Source of the DNA: Ichthyophis bannanicus
Taxonomy: Eukaryota; Chordata; Amphibia; Gymnophiona; Ichthyophiidae
Length of the DNA: 64,000 nucleotides
Assembly: GCA_033557465.1 (NCBI GenBank)
Contig: CM066045.1
Coordinates: forward strand, 134,623,596 to 134,687,595
Direction of reading: 5' to 3'
The position numbers and the translations under genes are program-made. How positions within the stretch are numbered: position 1 is the first letter of the stretch; the number at the start of each line of letters is the position of its first letter. Shown here piece by piece: positions 23,531-33,850 of the stretch. The notes under the pieces are model-generated. The model was not told the DNA's origin. It saw nothing but the letters and a program-made list of their open reading frames with translations, and made no database searches.

Positions 23531-24310
23531 CCTTTTGGCATATGCACATTGTGCTCTTTTTGTTTTTATGCATTCAACCTCCAATTCTGTGCACTCTTCA
23601 CCCCCTCTTCTTGCTGTCTCCCCCTAATCTCTCTCCCTTTCTCCCTCCATGTTAGCACTCCCACCCCCTGACCTCCTTTCTCCACACCCTTCTTCTTTGT
23701 TACAGGCCCACTGCCCCTATAGGTTTTTCCTAGTATGTCTTTTCTGCCCCTTGCATCTAACCCTTTTCAGGCAACAGGTAGGCCCAGGAATATCCTCTTT
23801 CTTCCTTTGCCCATGGGAGATGGTATCCCTGCGAGCAGACAGAAGGGATCTTTGCCATGAAAGGTGCCTCCCCCCCCCCTTCTTCTGCCTGTGATCAATA
23901 TTATTGGTACCCTTGCAGTTCGACCCCTTAATTTCCAATATCTCTTAAATAAAAGTGGCCAGTGAAATGACTTTGGACTATACAGTATATGCACACATAT
24001 TTGACACATACAAGAATTAAATAAGGAATAAAAAAGGAAAAACTGGGACATTGCCAGGACATGATTATTCAAATCACAAATAAACCAAAGCACAAAGAGG
24101 ACTAGGCTTGCCCCATATGTAATCCAAAACAAAATATGGCCTATCCTGGAATCAAATCTCCCATTAATTATCAATTAAATGTAACAGAAAAATTACTATT
24201 TTTTGTCAGACAATGACTGTGTGTGGGGATCAGCCACTACAACCAGTCCAGTCCTTTTAATCATCTTTGCAGTATAATACAACACCTCAGCCATAAAAAC
24301 ATTAAAAGCA
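23531..24310. other. No gene seen
   Basis: CT-rich then AT-rich sequence, no recognisable coding region. Confidence 0.4.
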
Positions 24311-24435
24311 CTTATCTAGAAACATAGATCATATGGTCTTTTTCTGTTGTCATGTTTCTATCTAGTCTGTCCTTCCATATCAACCACTACAACAGTCCCC
24401 TTTTTATAGAAACATAGAAACAGAATGACATGTTT
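24311..24435 (-). repeat. CR1-like LINE 3' fragments with a small internal inversion
   Basis: TCTAGTCTGTCCTTCCATAT and CAACCACTACAACAGTC match 5415-5450 closely, marking the extreme 3' end of the same LINE family in the same orientation. Between TAGAAACATAG and CTATCTAG, about 30 bases (24328-24357) are in inverted orientation compared with the 5371 copy. A second partial end (TAGAAACATAGAAACA) follows at 24405-24420. Confidence 0.65.
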
Positions 24436-24439
24436 CTAT

Positions 24440-25495
24440 CCAGTTCGGAGTGTAGCCAAAACCAGAAATGTATCAGTGACATAGCACCATGTTTCGGATT
24501 TTTAAATTCATAAACCCTGCTTCAGGCTGGCATTCCTCAGAGAACCACTCTGTTATAGATGAAAAGTCAATCACGGGAGAAACATTTAAACCCATGGTGT
24601 CTGACACCAGTTAAATCTGATTGCTTACTGCTTGACCAATAAGGGGCAGAGAACAACAGTGTAATCGCCTACCTGTGTGGCCAATACATCTATACCAAAC
24701 CGTACCAATCCAAATCCGAATTAAGCCCAAACGGGATGACGATATTCATTTGAAAAATCCTCTGTTGTTCATGGAGTTGCAGTGCTGTCTGTCACCATCC
24801 TTGATAGATTGTGATATCCAGTCCAACACTCACCAAGAAATTGAGAAAAATCATGATCACTCTGTACTACATGTTGCACCATTGGGGCTGAAAGAACTTT
24901 TGTGCATATATGTGAGGCATGTTCCACCAGCCTCTTCTTAAATAATCAAATTGGATGGCCAACATATTTGAGGCCACAGGAACACAAAAGGAGATATACC
25001 ACATAAGTGGTGTCACAACTGGTATGAAATCTCAAATGCCACTCCTTCTTTGACAATAAATCCATCCAGACTTCTCCCTCCAGAATCCCAGAGCAGAATG
25101 AATGCCATCCAAAAGGGTAGTGCCAAGCCCGCCCCGTTACCTGCTGGTTTTGGGGGGAAGCATGAACAAGCCAGTCACGAAGATTTTTGCCCCTCGTGTG
25201 AGCAACACAAAGATGTTTCTGAAAGCAGGCATGAAGACTAAGAACCTGCCAATGTTTATGTAAAACGGTCTTTAGTTGACCAGAACAGGAAGGATACTAA
25301 CAATCCTGTCATCTCGTGATCTAGGATGATGCTTCTCAGTTAATAATGATAACAACCATTCCCTGTGATTGTTAATGCATTTCAATAAGCAGAACGGATA
25401 ATGGATCAGAGAGTAGCTCCTCTGTTGAAGATGGGTATTTAAGTCTTGAGCATGTGTTTTAAAGTCTTCTACTGAGGAAGCATATACGCCTGATA
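24440..25495 (-). pseudogene. Penelope-like element, 3' part of RT and GIY-YIG endonuclease
   Basis: Minus-strand frames read RSRDDRIVSILPVLVN, then HTRGKNLRDWLVH, then CDTTYVVYLLLCSCGLKYVG followed by LFKKRLVEHASHI and SAPMVQHVVQSDHDFS. The order (connection to RT thumb, RxKNLRD box, CxxxYVVYLxxC, YVG, EH) is that of Penelope-like elements whose RT is followed by a GIY-YIG endonuclease. Frameshifts and stops are frequent, so the copy is dead and 5'-truncated. It joins an inverted second copy at about 25495. Downstream in its own orientation lies a hammerhead-like motif at 24483-24532. Confidence 0.8.
24483..24532 (-). ncRNA. Degenerate hammerhead ribozyme-like motif of the Penelope-like element
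   Basis: On the minus strand: CCTGAAGC, a 6-bp stem (GGGTTT...AAATCC with one G-U), GAA, a 4-bp stem III (ACAT/ATGT), then U and C at the cleavage position. The usual CTGATGA box is altered to CTGAAGC and stem I is weak, so activity is unlikely. Hammerhead motifs are known in the pseudo-LTRs of Penelope-like elements, which supports the call. Confidence 0.4.
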
Positions 25496-25860
25496 AGTAG
25501 GAATTCATACCACTTGTGATACCACTTATGTGGTATATCTCATTTTGTGTTCCTCTGGTCTCAAATATATTGGCCGTACAATTCATTCATTTAAGAAGAG
25601 GCTGGCGGAACATGCCTCGCGTATATGCAAAAAAGTTCTTTTGGCCCCAATGGTGCAACATGTAGTACAGAGTGATCATGATTTTTCTCAATTTGCTTGG
25701 TGAGTGTTAGACTGGATACCATCATCTATCAAGGGTGGAGACAGACAAGCAGCACTACAACTCTGTGAACAATAGAGGATTTTCTGACTGAATACCGTTG
25801 TCCCGTTTGGGCTTAATTTGGCATTGGATTGGTGCAGTTTGGTATAGATGTACTGGCCAT
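25496..25860 (+). pseudogene. Penelope-like element, inverted 3' fragment (GIY-YIG)
   Basis: The plus-strand frame from about 25512 reads CDTTYVVYLILCSSGLKYIG then RTIHSFKKRLAEHASRI and APMVQHVVQSDHDFSQFAW with a stop at 25702-25704. This is the same GIY-YIG region as in the minus-strand copy, about 85-90 percent identical by eye over some 350 bp. Key residues Y, YIG, R and E are kept. It ends around 25860, where the tandem units begin. Confidence 0.8.
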
Positions 25861-25864
25861 GCTG

Positions 25865-27245
25865 GAGGGGGGAAGCAGGGAGACAAATTTTGTACGGGGG
25901 AAGTATGGAGACATGCTGGATAATGGGGGGAGCGGAGACAGAAGGACAAATGCTGGAGAACACCGAGGGGAAGAAGAGCTGGGGAATAGAAGGACTGTGG
26001 TGAAGGTTGAAAAGTGGTAGATGGATGGTGTAAAAAAGAGGGAGACTGAGAACTGGATAGTAAGGAGTAGTGAAATCTGGATGGCCAGAGAGAGAGAGAA
26101 ATAAATGGAAGAAAGGTGGAAAGAAAAAAAATCAATATCCAAGATGGAAGGAAGTGAAGAAAACAAAAGGAGAGACAAGAAATGGCAGATGGAGTTGAGA
26201 CCGTAGAAAGAGCTAAGAGAAGACAGAACAAAGCAGAAGCTTCAGATCAGGATCAGCATGATCAGAGTATAAAATGGTCAAACAACAAAGGTAGAAAAAA
26301 TAATTTTATTTTCAAATGAGTGATTGGACTTTGCACTATTTTTATATTTTATACAGTACAGGGAAATGAATCTCTACTTTTTCTCTGGAATTGCATTGCA
26401 TGCAGAGTCTGTCTTCTTGGGCTTTCAGTTTAATTTTTGTCTACATATTTTTATTTTCACTTTAGGTTATCCTCACTTATTCTGTATTTGGCCAAGGGTC
26501 TGTGTTATGAGTGTGTGACTGAGACCAGGAGTTCTGTTAACATGGAGTTTGTACGAAGGGACCTGTACTGTAGTAATTTGACTTGTTTAGCTTTTCAATC
26601 TGTGTATGGATGTTCTAGGGCCCGCTACAGTATTTATAGTGCTGCTTTTATCTGGGTAGGCCCCTTGTTATATGAGTTTTGGAAGTTTATGCTGGTATGA
26701 TATGGTTGATTTGGCCTTGTAGATCATCTGTGACTTTTGTAGGGTTTTGTATTATTTCACAATATGCCTGGTACTGAAGAATGTTTGTTAGTGAGATGAC
26801 CAGAATCAGATTTTTTTAAATTAGATATTGAGTTTTGTGGGTGGATGTCCTAGTTCTGCTCTGCACCTATTGTTGGGGGAGGGGGTTCTGTGAATGCAAA
26901 ATATATGTTCAAAAAGAAAAAGCAACAACCATAACACAGTTTATAAGAGCAAAATAAAAATGAGTTATTTTATTTAGTGTTATAAACTGTGCAGTGGTTC
27001 TCGCTCTCTCTTTTAGTTCCGTGATGTGCGAACATCTTTTTATTTCCTCCACATTATCTAACTAACTTTTTGATTTGGTTCAGTCCCTGACTGCAGTTTT
27101 GAGAAAACACCCCCCCCCCTTGGCTCGGGGGTGGGGGGGGGTACGCCATATCATCCCCGCCTCAGGCAGCAGATTGCCTTGAGCCACCCCTGGACGGAAC
27201 CCATCAGGGTCTTACAAGCATGCCGGAGTCGCAAGATCCAGTGTT
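25865..27245 (+). repeat. Long tandem unit, copy A
   Basis: A purine-rich left part (GAAATAAATGGAAGAAAG..., ACCAGCATGATCAGA-type sequence at 26250) is followed by a TTTTATATTTTATACAGTAC block, TGTGTGACTGAGACCAGG, CACAATATGCCTGGTACTG, then a G/C homopolymer zone (27110-27140) and a CCTCAGGCAGCAGATTG end. All blocks recur in order in copies B and C. No open frame is conserved among copies. I cannot assign a family. Confidence 0.75.
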
Positions 27246-27289
27246 TTTTTCCGGGTTTTTTTGTTGTTGTTGATAGCGTGAAGGCAGAC

Positions 27290-28320
27290 ATGGAAGGAAA
27301 GAGAGCGCAGAGGTACTGGATGGAGGGAAAGAAAGAGAGAGAGAGAGAGACATTGAATGGGAGTTGAGAGATGTTAGACATGGAAGGAGAAGAGAGAGTG
27401 AGCAAAAGACTAGGGAATAATGGACAAGGGAAGTAGAGCTGGGAAATAGAAGGACTAGGGTGAAGTTTGAAAATCAGTAGGTAGATGGCATAAAAAAAGA
27501 GGGAGACTGAGAAATGGATAGTAAGGAGTAGTTAAATCTGGGTGTACAGAGAGAGAAATAAATGGAAGAAAGCTGAAAGGAAAAATAATCAATATCTAAG
27601 ATGTTAGGAAGTGAAGAAAATAAAAGAAGGGACAAGAAATGTCAGATGGACTAGAGACTGTAGAAAGAGCTAAGAAAAGACAGAAGAAAGCGGAAGCCTC
27701 AGATTGGGACCAGCATGATCAGAGCATAAAATGGTCAGACAACAAAGGTAGAAAAATAATTTATTTTCAATTTAGTGATTGAACTTTACACAATATTTAT
27801 ATTTTATATGGGGTAGTTTCTCCAAATGGGTTAGTTTTGCGCATACTATGGCAGTCGTGAACCTCCTTTCTAAGCCAGGGTATGGAGAATATGATCTTAA
27901 GCTCTCAAATTTACTGCTAATGCTTGGCCTAATACTTGCATCATACCAAAGAGAGTCTCCTGCTGGAGTTCGTAAGATGTAACATGTGCGGGAAACTGTA
28001 TCTCTTATTTCCCTGGTGTTGCTTCTCTTGTGCAATCTGGCTTCTTGGGGTTTTAGTTTAATTTTTGTCTACATATTTTTATTTTTATTTTAGATTGTGG
28101 TCACTTATTCTGTACTTGGTGAGAGTCTGTATTCTAAGTGTGTGACTGAGGCCAGGTGTTCTGTTAATACGGAGCTTGTATGTAGGGATCTCTACAGTAG
28201 TAATTTGACTTGTTCAGCACAATCCAATCCAGTCTTTGAATTCATGGCTACCAGAATTAGTTTTTCGCATTTTATATCTTCCCTCCTCATCCATAATCTG
28301 GTCATAGCAAAATAAATCTA
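27290..28320 (+). repeat. Long tandem unit, copy B (truncated, with insertion)
   Basis: Shares the purine-rich block (GTAAGGAGTAGTTAAATCTG vs copy A at 26059), the AGCATGATCAGAGCATAAAA block and GTGTGTGACTGAGGCCAGG. It carries a foreign segment at 27809-27996 in place of about 15 bases and stops at about 28320 before the right half of the unit. Confidence 0.75.
27809..27996 (+). repeat. Dispersed repeat inserted in tandem copy B
   Basis: Matches 12231-12357 and 13325-13400 in order. It is absent from copies A and C at the same point. Confidence 0.55.
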
Positions 28321-28599
28321 AAGATAATTATAATGGTTTGATGGGGGGGGGGGAGGCTATGAAAATGACTTTTCATTAATCAAATTAAATGTTTATTATT
28401 ATGTTTGTTTTATTATAACATCTATTTTACTAAATTGCATGTGTATGTTTGGAAGTCACCTAGGATTTTAGAGGGGTGGCATATACATTTTAAAATAAAG
28501 TATGCTGAATTTATGTAAATTATGCCACAATGAATCTCTGCACATGGCTCTGCATCACCCTCATGCCACCCCTGGGGGGGGGGGGAGCAAACAGGGAGG

Positions 28600-29580
28600 G
28601 GGGGGCACTGGGAGATGGAGGAAAGCAGAAACCTCAGCTTGGGACCAGCATGATCAGAGAATAAAATGGTCAGACAAAAGTAGAAGAGATTTTTATGTTT
28701 AATTTAATGATCAAACTTGGTGCTATCTTTATATTTTATACAGTACAGGGAAATCCATGTCTTTCTATTTCTCTGATATTGTACTGTATACAGAATCTTT
28801 CTTGGGGTTGCAATTTCATTTTTATCTATATATGTTTATTTTTAGGTTATGGTCACTTATTCTGCACTTAGTAAGAGTCTGTGTTTTGAGTGTGTGACCA
28901 AGACCAGGTGTTCTGTTAACATGGAGTTTGCATGCAGGGATCTGTACTGTAGTAATCTGAATTGTTCAGCTTTTCAAATAGGTTTTGTATGTTCCAGGGC
29001 CCATTTGCAGTATTTACAGTGATGCTTTTTTGGGGTAAGCTCTTTATGTGAGGTTTGGAGATTGTACTGGTATGGTATAGTATGGTAGGTTTGCTCTACA
29101 GATCCTCCATGACTTTGTTGTGGGGTTTTATATTAGTTCACAATATGCCTGGTACTGCAGAATGTTTGTTATTGTTAGTGAGATGATCAGAATCTGATTT
29201 TTTTTTCTTAGATATTGAGTTCTGTGGGTGAATGTCCTAGTTCTGTTTTGTTCTGCACCCACTGTTGAGGGAGGGGGTACTGTGAATGCAAAATATATGT
29301 TAAAAAAAGCAAGAACAATAATGTAGTTTATAACAACAAAATAAAAATGAGTTATAATTTAGTGTTATAAACTATGCTGTGGTTCTCGCTTTCTTTTAGT
29401 TCCTTGGTGTGCATTTCCTCCACATTATCTAACCGGCTTTTTTGGTTTGGTTCGGTTCCTGAATGGAGTTTTGAGAAAGCCTCTCCCCCCCCCCACTGTG
29501 GGATATAGGGGGGGGGCACCATCTCATCCCTTGCCTCAGGCAGCAGATTGGCTTGAGCTGCCCCTGTGCCCTAGGCAGAA
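28600..29580 (+). repeat. Long tandem unit, copy C
   Basis: Aligned with copy A over almost its full right part: GACCAGCATGATCAGAGAAT, TTATACAGTACAGGGAAAT, ATTCACAATATGCC-type block, GTTATAAACTATGCTGTGG and the final CCTCAGGCAGCAGATTGGCT. The homopolymer zone is C9/G9 (29485-29515). Flanking G runs at 28567-28600 resemble that zone. Confidence 0.75.
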
Positions 29581-29964
29581 GCCCCGACCATGCTGCCCCC
29601 CCCATGTGCTGAGCCACACTGCTGCTCCCCGCTGCCGCTGATTCCAGTAATGGGGTTGAGGGGAGCGCAGCTCAGCTCGGTGGTAGGCCATGTGCTTTGG
29701 CACACATGGCCTGCTGCTGATTCACCCCCCCTCACTGCTGCTGGTGGAATTAGTGGCAGTGGGGGGCAGCAGCGCCACACGGGTCAGCATTGGGGGAGGG
29801 CAGCGCGACTTGGTGGGCGGCAGGCCATGTGTGCCGAAGCACATGGCCTGCTGCCCATAGAGATCTGCCGCCTTAAGCAGCCACCTAGTGGATGGGCTGG
29901 CCCTGGAGATTGGTGCCGCCTCTGTTCCACTAAGTGGTTTGCATTGGGTGTGTAGCATCATTAA
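29581..29964. other. No gene seen; GC-rich inverted block
   Basis: GGCCATGTGCTTTGGCACAC (29684) and GTGTGCCGAAGCACATGGCC (29829) form an imperfect inverted repeat, so this may be a foldback element. No coding sequence. Confidence 0.45.
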
Positions 29965-30082
29965 TCGGGGATATTCAGCGGTACTAACCATGTTAGTACT
30001 GCCGAATATCCCTCTAAGCAGCATTTACATGATTTACAGGTCTGTAAACTGTGTAAATGCCTTTGAATATTGGGCCCTGAGT
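29965..30082 (+). repeat. 3' end of the DNA repeat family also at 35775-38275
   Basis: GATATTCAGCGGTACTAACC, CAGGTCTGTAAACTGTGTAA and the end TATTGGGCCCTGAG match 38165-38275. A 20-bp hairpin sits at 29968-30012. Confidence 0.5.
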
Positions 30083-31189
30083 TATAGTTAGTCACATAGG
30101 GTGCATTTCTGGCCCAATTGGTACGGTCCTGCCACGATCACCTCATTGACTTCCACAATGTTGCTCATCAGGTCAGTAAAGCGACAAGGGAATTACACTG
30201 GCTTCTGTCAAAATCAAAACAGGGCAGGCTTTTTTTTTCCCTCTTTGAACTGTTGCTGTGATTGTTGGAATGTACAGTCAAGTGTACTTCTGGCTTCAAA
30301 AGACTAAATCGGGAGGTTGAAATGTTTTCAAAGAGGTCATATCGTTCCTTTGTCTTGAAACTGACACCGTTGCTAGTAGTTAGAGGGGATTTAACACCAG
30401 GACTTTTAGACTGTAGGAGTAGAATTGAAAAAACAAAATTAAACAAAGCCCCATGCTCTTGCATGATGATAAAAAAAAGCGGGAGAAACATCTTGGTCTG
30501 TTGTTATAGCAACAGCATTGTACTGCTGGGAAATGGAACCGAGTAGTGCTCACCTCTTGGGCTAGTAGACCACATCAGATGTAATGATGGTTGTATGCAT
30601 CTCATAATTACAAAACACATGGACACCTCAATAAGATGAAATGGACTTCTCAGATGTCCCCTTTGTAAGATCGCATAAAATATAGAAACCAGTGAGCAGT
30701 ATAAATCATGTGCTAAGTTCCCCTTCCTTTTTCAAAAGATGATCTTAAAGCAAATTCCTCTCTTATTCTTCAAGCATCAAACCAACCAATCCCTTCAAAT
30801 ACCACCTTGAGACCCTCTAATTGTGTCATTATGGCTAAAGTAATGAGTGAAATGGCAGGGGATGCTGCTTGTTCGTCTATAAACCACCTTCTTGTACTCC
30901 AAAATTTACTCGAGTAAATATAGCAAAAGCACCAGAGGGCATTTCAAATGTACCATAGCTTCTTGTAAGGCAGCACAAAGTATGCAAGCTTAGCAAAGTT
31001 GTATTGCTTGCAGTGGGAGTTCTCCTGCATTATTCTTTAGCATTTAAACATTGATGCAGAGCTATTAAACCTAGAATGGAATAATTGCATGGATGTTTGT
31101 AAAGAGGTAGGATAATTAGGGGAACGCCCATTTCTGTGTAAATGAAAAGTGCTATTCAAATTATCAACATCATTACATTACCTCTCAGT
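30083..31189. other. No gene seen
   Basis: No recognisable coding sequence. Confidence 0.4.
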
Positions 31190-31800
31190 ATACTTTTGCA
31201 TATGGAAGTTCAGAAAGCATTTGACAACGTTCCCTCGGGAAAGACCCCTCAGGAAATTAAAATGTCATGGGATAGAAGGCAATGACTTATTGTGGTTTGA
31301 GAACTGCTTTAAAGATGGAAAAATTGAGGCAAGGGCTAAATGGTTTATTTTCACTGTGGAAAAAGGAAAATAGTGGAGTGCGCCTGGATTCGAGCTTGGA
31401 CCACTGCTTTTTTAAACAAATTTATAAATGATCTGAAAATGGAAACAAGTAGAAGAGCGGCCAGACCTAGAGGCAGCAAGGCAAGCCAGCTTTATGGTTT
31501 GCTGTGCTGCCTCGGGGGGGGGGGGGGGGCAGGTGTTTCATCTTTGTAGAATATGCAAAATTGTTCATAGCTGTGAAATAATGAGCAGATTGTAAGAAAT
31601 TGCAGGATGACCTCAAAAGAGTGAAGACTGGGCAACAACATGGAAGAGGAAGTTTTAACGTGGACAAATGCAAATTGATGAACAGAGGGCAAAATAATCC
31701 TAAATATAGATACACATTGCTGGTTTTTCTTATGAGGAGTCAGCAACTAAAGATGGGATTTGGAAGCCATTGTGGATGAGATGAGATATCATCAGACATT
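31190..31800 (+). pseudogene. Very decayed CR1 LINE, RT core
   Basis: Frames give EVQKAFDNVP, then the equivalent of the CR1 RT core (a GPLLF-like step near 31400 and a FINDL-like step near 31430) and later GSFNVDKCKLMN with NNPKYRYTLL near 31655-31725. The order matches the CR1 at 36096-37947 (FQKAFDKVP, INDLES, FNVDKCKVMH). Stops and shifts are dense. A G16 tract (31514-31529) and foreign sequence interrupt the middle. This is among the oldest copies in the window. Confidence 0.7.
31514..31529 (+). repeat. G16 homopolymer
   Basis: Sixteen G in a row inside an old CR1 remnant; potential G-quadruplex. Confidence 0.9.
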
Positions 31801-32949
31801 GTGATGCGATGTGATTTCTGAAATATATTTGTATTATATAGCTGTACAAGATTTAACATTTAAATGTTTGGGGTTAGGTATTCAGCCACCCTATGAATTT
31901 AAAACGAGAGGCTGCTTATTCTAGCGTCACTTTAAATGGATAACTCAACCATTTAAAATTAGGTAAGTTGTATCAGCAGGCCAACAACACAGATAAATTA
32001 ACCCATTCACTGGCTGCATATCCTCAACTAGGGCAAAATGCCACGCGTCTCTTCTATATGGCCAGAATTTGATCATATATTGACTAGGAAATTTTTCTTT
32101 ACAAGCCCTTATCTGGTGAACACCTCTGCTGATCATATAAGGGCATCAGAGTATTCATCTCATGATATCAAATTATATATTTTTACAGGATTGTTCCAGG
32201 AGCATTGGTGGGAAGATCAGTTTAATTATTGAAATTTGAGGGGAGGGGAGTAGGGTGGGTAAGGAAAAAGGGAAGCAAGGACTTGAATTATTTTTTAATT
32301 TAATATTAATTTATTGAATATCCAATAAAGAACATACAAGCACATTCCCAGCCTCCTCGACACCTGAGGTGGGTGCCCCCCACTTGCATGGCACCGCGCT
32401 CTATGCTGTGATGCAGACACACACCCCAGGCCCATGGAGTACTACAGCAAACCTACCACAAAAGTGGCTTGCCTTGATGCCTCTAGGCCCAGCCGCTCTT
32501 CTCTCCTAGGCCAGAGTCTCTACTATCCTGCCCTCGGTACCCACTGGTTCCCAGTCTTCTTGCATTGGCCATATCCATAACAGACTGTTTTTAGCACCAT
32601 GCTCACTCAAGCCCAAACAGAACAAATGGAAGAAAACACCATGTGCCATACTTCCATTAGCCTGTACTGACGAGAAGAAGGAAGATGCCCCTTGCCTATC
32701 TGCATTCTTCTGCACAGGCCGTAAGAAGGTAGAGGGGTGCATGCATCAGCCCTCATGGGGCCTGAAAGAGGATAGAGTATGCAGCTGTCCTCCCACAGCT
32801 GGAAGTGAAAAGGAAAGCTACAGCAGTGGGCCCGCAGCATCAGATTAACAGGGGCTGGTGGGGGTGGGGGTCAGGTAGGATAAAATAAAAGGGGGTCATC
32901 CACAAGTTTTCCCAGGGCCCCTTAAATGATTAGAGCGGCCCTGGAAAGA
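31801..32949. other. No gene seen
   Basis: No recognisable coding sequence. GC-rich between 32340 and 32860. Confidence 0.4.
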
Positions 32950-33850
32950 CTACATTTTGGTCTCTCTTGATTTAAGTGCAGCTTTTTGACCTTCTGGATC
33001 ATCAGCTATTTTTAATCAGATATTAAGGGCCTATAGGTATTAAGCTGGTTTAATTGTTTCCTTACAGACACGTTCTATTTTGTTTTCTAGAAGAATTTTA
33101 TTCCGCATTAATGCCCATGCTATCAATGCCGCAAGGTGCTATCCTGTCTCTCACCCTTTTTCAATATTTTTCTATCTCTGTTGTTGGCCTTCTTGCAAAG
33201 TCAGGAGGCAGCTGTATTTTCCTACATGGATGACGTATAAATTCTTTTCTGCATGGATCCATTTTTAATGTACATTATACCTCAAAATCAGTGTCTTGAT
33301 GTGGCTGCTGAACGGCACGAGACACATAGATTAAAACTTAATCCAGAAAAAAACGAGGCTATTTAGTTCTCATGTGGAACCAAAGTTCTTCCTATGAGCC
33401 CAATGATTCGGAACGCTATTTTCTCTAAAAGAGATTGTTAAGGTCATCGGCGCAATTTTGGATTCTTACTTGACTTTCGAGCCATATAGTATGTCATTAA
33501 TTCACTCTTCCTTTATTGCTAGCGGTGGGCATGGATGGGGGGAGTGACAGATAAGGAAGCAATGCCAATCCATATCGCCCCCTCTTTTGGCAAAACAACA
33601 ATGGTTGCCTATAAAATTGAGATTTCATTTTAAAATTCTTCTTCTTACTCACTGTACATTGTCAACTGGTGAAAATCAATATCTTATGGCCTTTTTAATT
33701 CCACATACTTCCAATTAGGTCACCACAGCTATCTCAATTGTGTTTGCCATCCCCACAGATGGTACAACATGAGAGAACTCGTAGGTCTTGGCTCCCTCTT
33801 TATGGAACAATCCCCGTCTAGGGATTAGGACTGAAGCTAATTACTGCAGA
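32950..33850 (+). pseudogene. Very decayed L2-group LINE, RT region
   Basis: GTCTCTCTTGATTTAAGTGC gives VSLDLSAAF, the RT motif A of L2-type LINEs. Fragments of the next segments follow. Near 33440 the frame reads IGAILDSYLTFEP, matching LGVIFDTSLSFSA of the L2 at 54520. No frame is open for more than about 60 residues. Confidence 0.6.

Noticed and set aside
22984..23573. His/Thr/Pro-rich minus-strand frames
   Set aside because: These are translations of a GT-rich minisatellite and of the DIRS end.
26437..26700. Small protein in tandem copy A
   Set aside because: The frame is not kept in copies B and C.
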